Assembly: GCA_934635225.1 (NCBI GenBank)
Contig: CAKTYZ010000003.1
Span: 146,840-210,839 of the forward strand
Origin: an uncultured Kiritimatiellota bacterium
GTDB lineage: Bacteria > Verrucomicrobiota > Kiritimatiellia > RFP12 > UBA1067
Length of the DNA stretch: 64,000 nucleotides
Direction of reading: 5' to 3'
Every line of letters starts with the position of its first letter. Within the stretch, counting starts at the first letter, position 1. Position numbers and translations under genes: made by a program. Shown piece after piece: positions 62,273 to 64,000 of this stretch. The notes below the pieces were generated by a model. The model searched no databases, was not told where the DNA came from, and was given only the letters and a program-made list of their open reading frames with translations.

Positions 62273-62815
62273 TCACGCCATCAGTTCGGCGAGAACGGGG
62301 TCTTTCTCGCGAATCTCCTCTGGGGTCAGTCCCTCGATCTCGTGAGGGAAGACGATCCAGTCGTTTCCAATGTCCTTCGCCACGAAATCCGGCGTGAGAT
62401 CGGTCTGGTTTTTCGCCGGCTTCCAGTAGACGCAGGCGATCTTCGCATCCGCACGAATATCATGCATATGCTCCATCACGGCCGCCGCCGTCTTGCCCGT
62501 GTCAAAGACATCGTCGATGAAAAGGACTTTGTCGCCCGGACGAAACATGCCGAAGATCGCGTCTCCCAACATAAAGCCGACCCTGCCCTCGTTCTGTCCA
62601 ATGCCCGTGTAGCTCCAGCATTTGAGCGGAATGTGCTTCACTTCCCAGCCCGTCACCTTGAAGAACTCGTGGACGGCGATGGCGACAGGCGCACCGCCAC
62701 GCCAAAGGCCAACGAGAAAATCGGGCTTCCAGCCGCTCTTGCGGATGTTCGCCGCAAGTCTCCACATATCGCGCTGATACTGATCAGCCGACAGATAATG
62801 CTTCTTGACTTCCAT
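62273..62815 (-). CDS. Phosphoribosyltransferase (xanthine/hypoxanthine type)
   Basis: 180 aa from the ATG at 62815 (MEVKKHYLSADQYQRDMWRL), preceded by GGAGGAACTT, a strong ribosome site. VLFIDDVFDTGKTAAAVMEH is the PRPP-binding loop. FLVGLWRGGAPVAIAVHEFF is the usual second loop. The C-terminus WIVFPHEIE fits archaeal/bacterial Gpt-like purine salvage enzymes. It lies 4 nt downstream of the sugar-transferase stop. The base used cannot be assigned. Confidence 0.85.
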   Translation of the reverse strand: MEVKKHYLSADQYQRDMWRLAANIRKSGWKPDFLVGLWRGGAPVAIAVHEFFKVTGWEVKHIPLKCWSYTGIGQNEGRVGFMLGDAIFGMFRPGDKVLFIDDVFDTGKTAAAVMEHMHDIRADAKIACVYWKPAKNQTDLTPDFVAKDIGNDWIVFPHEIEGLTPEEIREKDPVLAELMA

Positions 62816-62819
62816 ATTC

Positions 62820-63392
62820 TTAAGTTCCTCCCGTGAATTCAGACATGGTCGCCTCGCCCGCATGGCTGATGCCGCACGGACAAAGGCACTGAAAAAACGT
62901 CAGGACTAGGATGTAGATGTCAAGCGCCGGCGAATGGCGGTCCACGTAGTCTACGTCAAACTTGAACTTCTCTTCCCATGAGAGCGCATTGCGTCCATGA
63001 ACCTGCGCCCATCCCGTAAGGCCCGGACGCACCGCGTGCCGACGAGCCTGCTCCGCCGAATAGCGCGGCAGATAGCGGACGGGGAGCGGACGGGGACCGA
63101 CAAGGGACATCTCGCCCTTCAGAACGTTCCAGAACTCCGGCAACTCATCCAGTGAACTTGCCCGAAGGAAACGCCCCAAACGCGTCAGGCGCGCCGCATC
63201 ATCCCCAAGGCCTTCTCGCATCGTGCGGAACTTGACGAGCGCAAACGCCCGCCCGCCCAGGCCGGCGCGCACATCTCGGAAGAAGACGGGCGAACCAAGG
63301 AACAAGCGCACAAGCACGGCAACGGTCGCCGCAAGAGGGACCCACAGCGGCGCAAAGAACAAAACAAGAAAGATGTCAGATAGACGTTTCAC
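62820..63392 (-). CDS. Undecaprenyl-phosphate sugar transferase (WcaJ/Bac_transf family)
   Basis: 190 aa from a GTG at 63392 (VKRLSDIFLVLFFAPLWVPL), 17 nt inside the thioesterase gene; an ATG at 63488 would overlap it by 113 nt. The N-terminal membrane helix is followed by FALVKFRTMREG, LDELPEFWNVLKGEMSLVGP (DELPQ..NVL signature) and RPGLTGWAQVHGRN. Such enzymes start exopolysaccharide or O-antigen repeat units by moving a sugar-phosphate to undecaprenyl-phosphate. The short form lacks the large N-terminal membrane region of WbaP. Confidence 0.88.
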   Translation of the reverse strand: MKRLSDIFLVLFFAPLWVPLAATVAVLVRLFLGSPVFFRDVRAGLGGRAFALVKFRTMREGLGDDAARLTRLGRFLRASSLDELPEFWNVLKGEMSLVGPRPLPVRYLPRYSAEQARRHAVRPGLTGWAQVHGRNALSWEEKFKFDVDYVDRHSPALDIYILVLTFFQCLCPCGISHAGEATMSEFTGGT

Positions 63393-63822
63393 GACTGAGA
63401 ATTGGGGAATCGGCTCCCGAATCCAATCCCATAGCGGCAAGGAGCTTCTCGGGCGGAGGAATCGGACGAAACGTCTCGGTCGAGACAAAGCAATGGCGCG
63501 TGAAACCGCTCACGAGGACCGCCGCCTCCCCCTTTCGGCGCACTTCGCACGCAATCTCAAGGCGAATGCCTTTCATCGCTTGGACCCATGCCGTCACCTC
63601 CAGGAGATCGTCATAACGCGCCGGGCGGCGGTAGTCCAACTCAGCATGAATGACAGGAAGCATCCAGCCTTCCGCCTCGCATTCCTTATAGGTGTAGCCC
63701 ACCATGCGCATGAGTTCATTGCGCGCACGTTCAAAAAGCGTCAAGTAATTGCCGTAATAGACGACACCCATCTGATCGGTGTCGGCATACGGCACACGAT
63801 ATTCGAGCACTGTCTTCTTCAT
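63376..63822 (-). CDS. YbgC/FadM-type acyl-CoA thioesterase
   Basis: 148 aa from the ATG at 63822 (MKKTVLEYRVPYADTDQMGV). ADTDQMGVVYYGNYLTLFER is the hot-dog fold signature with the catalytic aspartate. WMLPVIHAELDYRRPARYDD and a strand pattern typical of 4-hydroxybenzoyl-CoA-thioesterase-like enzymes follow. The longer frame to 63927 runs through tRNA-Tyr. The ATG lies 14 nt after the tRNA 3' end, so both probably share a transcript. Confidence 0.88.
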   Translation of the reverse strand: MKKTVLEYRVPYADTDQMGVVYYGNYLTLFERARNELMRMVGYTYKECEAEGWMLPVIHAELDYRRPARYDDLLEVTAWVQAMKGIRLEIACEVRRKGEAAVLVSGFTRHCFVSTETFRPIPPPEKLLAAMGLDSGADSPILSRETSI

Positions 63823-63836
63823 AGTCAATGAGAAGT

Positions 63837-63922
63837 TGGTGGTGGGGCAAGGATTCGAACCTTGGAAGGCGTAAGCCAGCAGATTTACAGTCTGCCCTCG
63901 TTGACCGCTTGAGTATCCCACC
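63837..63922 (-). tRNA. tRNA-Tyr(GTA)
   Basis: 86 nt class II tRNA. The acceptor GGTGGGA pairs with its partner near the 3' end. The anticodon arm GCAGA-CTGTAAA-TCTGC gives GTA. A long variable arm (about 13 nt) and T loop TTCGAAT are present, and CCA is encoded. The sequence closely follows other bacterial tRNA-Tyr. Confidence 0.96.
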
Positions 63923-63940
63923 GACAAGCAAGTGAAGTAT

Positions 63941-63970
63941 AGTATAGCATATCCGTTCGCATTGCGTCAA
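63941..63970 (-). promoter_or_regulatory. Sigma-70-type promoter of tRNA-Tyr
   Basis: TTGACG (63970-63965) and TATACT (63946-63941) with an 18-bp spacer, 18 bp before the tRNA-Tyr 5' end. Confidence 0.65.
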
Positions 63971-64000
63971 GGGGGGGGGGGGGGGGGGCGCTTATACACA

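Noticed and set aside
63971..63988. Poly-G run at the window end as a regulatory or mobile feature
   Set aside because: A long run of G followed by a few bases at the end of the sequence is a typical assembly or sequencing artefact.

Overview
The window is bacterial, roughly 58% GC by eye, and dense with genes on the minus strand. No marker gene fixes the taxonomy. Several features together suggest the PVC superphylum, most likely Kiritimatiellota or Lentisphaerota from a gut-like habitat (inference): an Aquifex-type aconitase beside isocitrate dehydrogenase, a T2SS-like pseudopilin set, GntR-LacI hybrid and XylR/AraC sugar regulators, large secreted glycosidases and an autotransporter-repeat surface protein. 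Many genes have a TGGTATAAT-type -10 box exactly 7 nt before the start codon, which suggests leaderless mRNAs.

Region by region. 1-18 kb is mostly core: the 5' part of icd, a secreted esterase, tRNA-Ala, an oadA-like carboxyltransferase / glgA / rsfS / trmB cluster, proS with pseudopilin genes gspH, I, J, K (split by a repeat and an IS30 relic), glgP, an AsmA-like protein, a LolA-like protein and an aconitase. At 18-23 kb lies a sugar operon (GH32-like hydrolase, sugar porter, GntR-LacI regulator) in which the hydrolase has an in-frame TGA and the porter a frameshift.

23.3-34.2 kb is an AT-richer defence island, all on the minus strand. VapBC precedes a tightly packed operon: nuclease-methylase fusion (BcgI-like), YhcG/DUF1016 nuclease, HsdS, DUF5655 nuclease-like protein, a DGQHR-deoxyribosyltransferase (TIR-like) fusion, a DUF4062 TIR-like protein, a ComEC-like metallo-beta-lactamase and a McrC-like nuclease broken by TAG. 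A RAYT transposase element lies on one side and a RAYT fragment on the other. The intact element has cut off the 5' end of a MATE gene.

36-53 kb holds secreted polysaccharide-related proteins: an autotransporter-repeat protein, an Asp-box/BNR protein, a GH78-like/metallo-beta-lactamase fusion, a FAD oxidoreductase/beta-propeller fusion, an outer-membrane protein and two regulators. Decayed group II introns, recognised by four domain V sequences, are scattered through 18-53 kb. Two of them sit directly 5' of two identical lipoprotein genes, which are part of a duplicated cassette. 53-64 kb is core again: an alpha/beta hydrolase, an ileS2-type isoleucyl-tRNA synthetase, an unusual tRNA-Thr, hrpB, rnhB, htpG, a phosphoribosyltransferase, a sugar transferase, a thioesterase and tRNA-Tyr. 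The last bases are a poly-G run, probably an assembly artefact.
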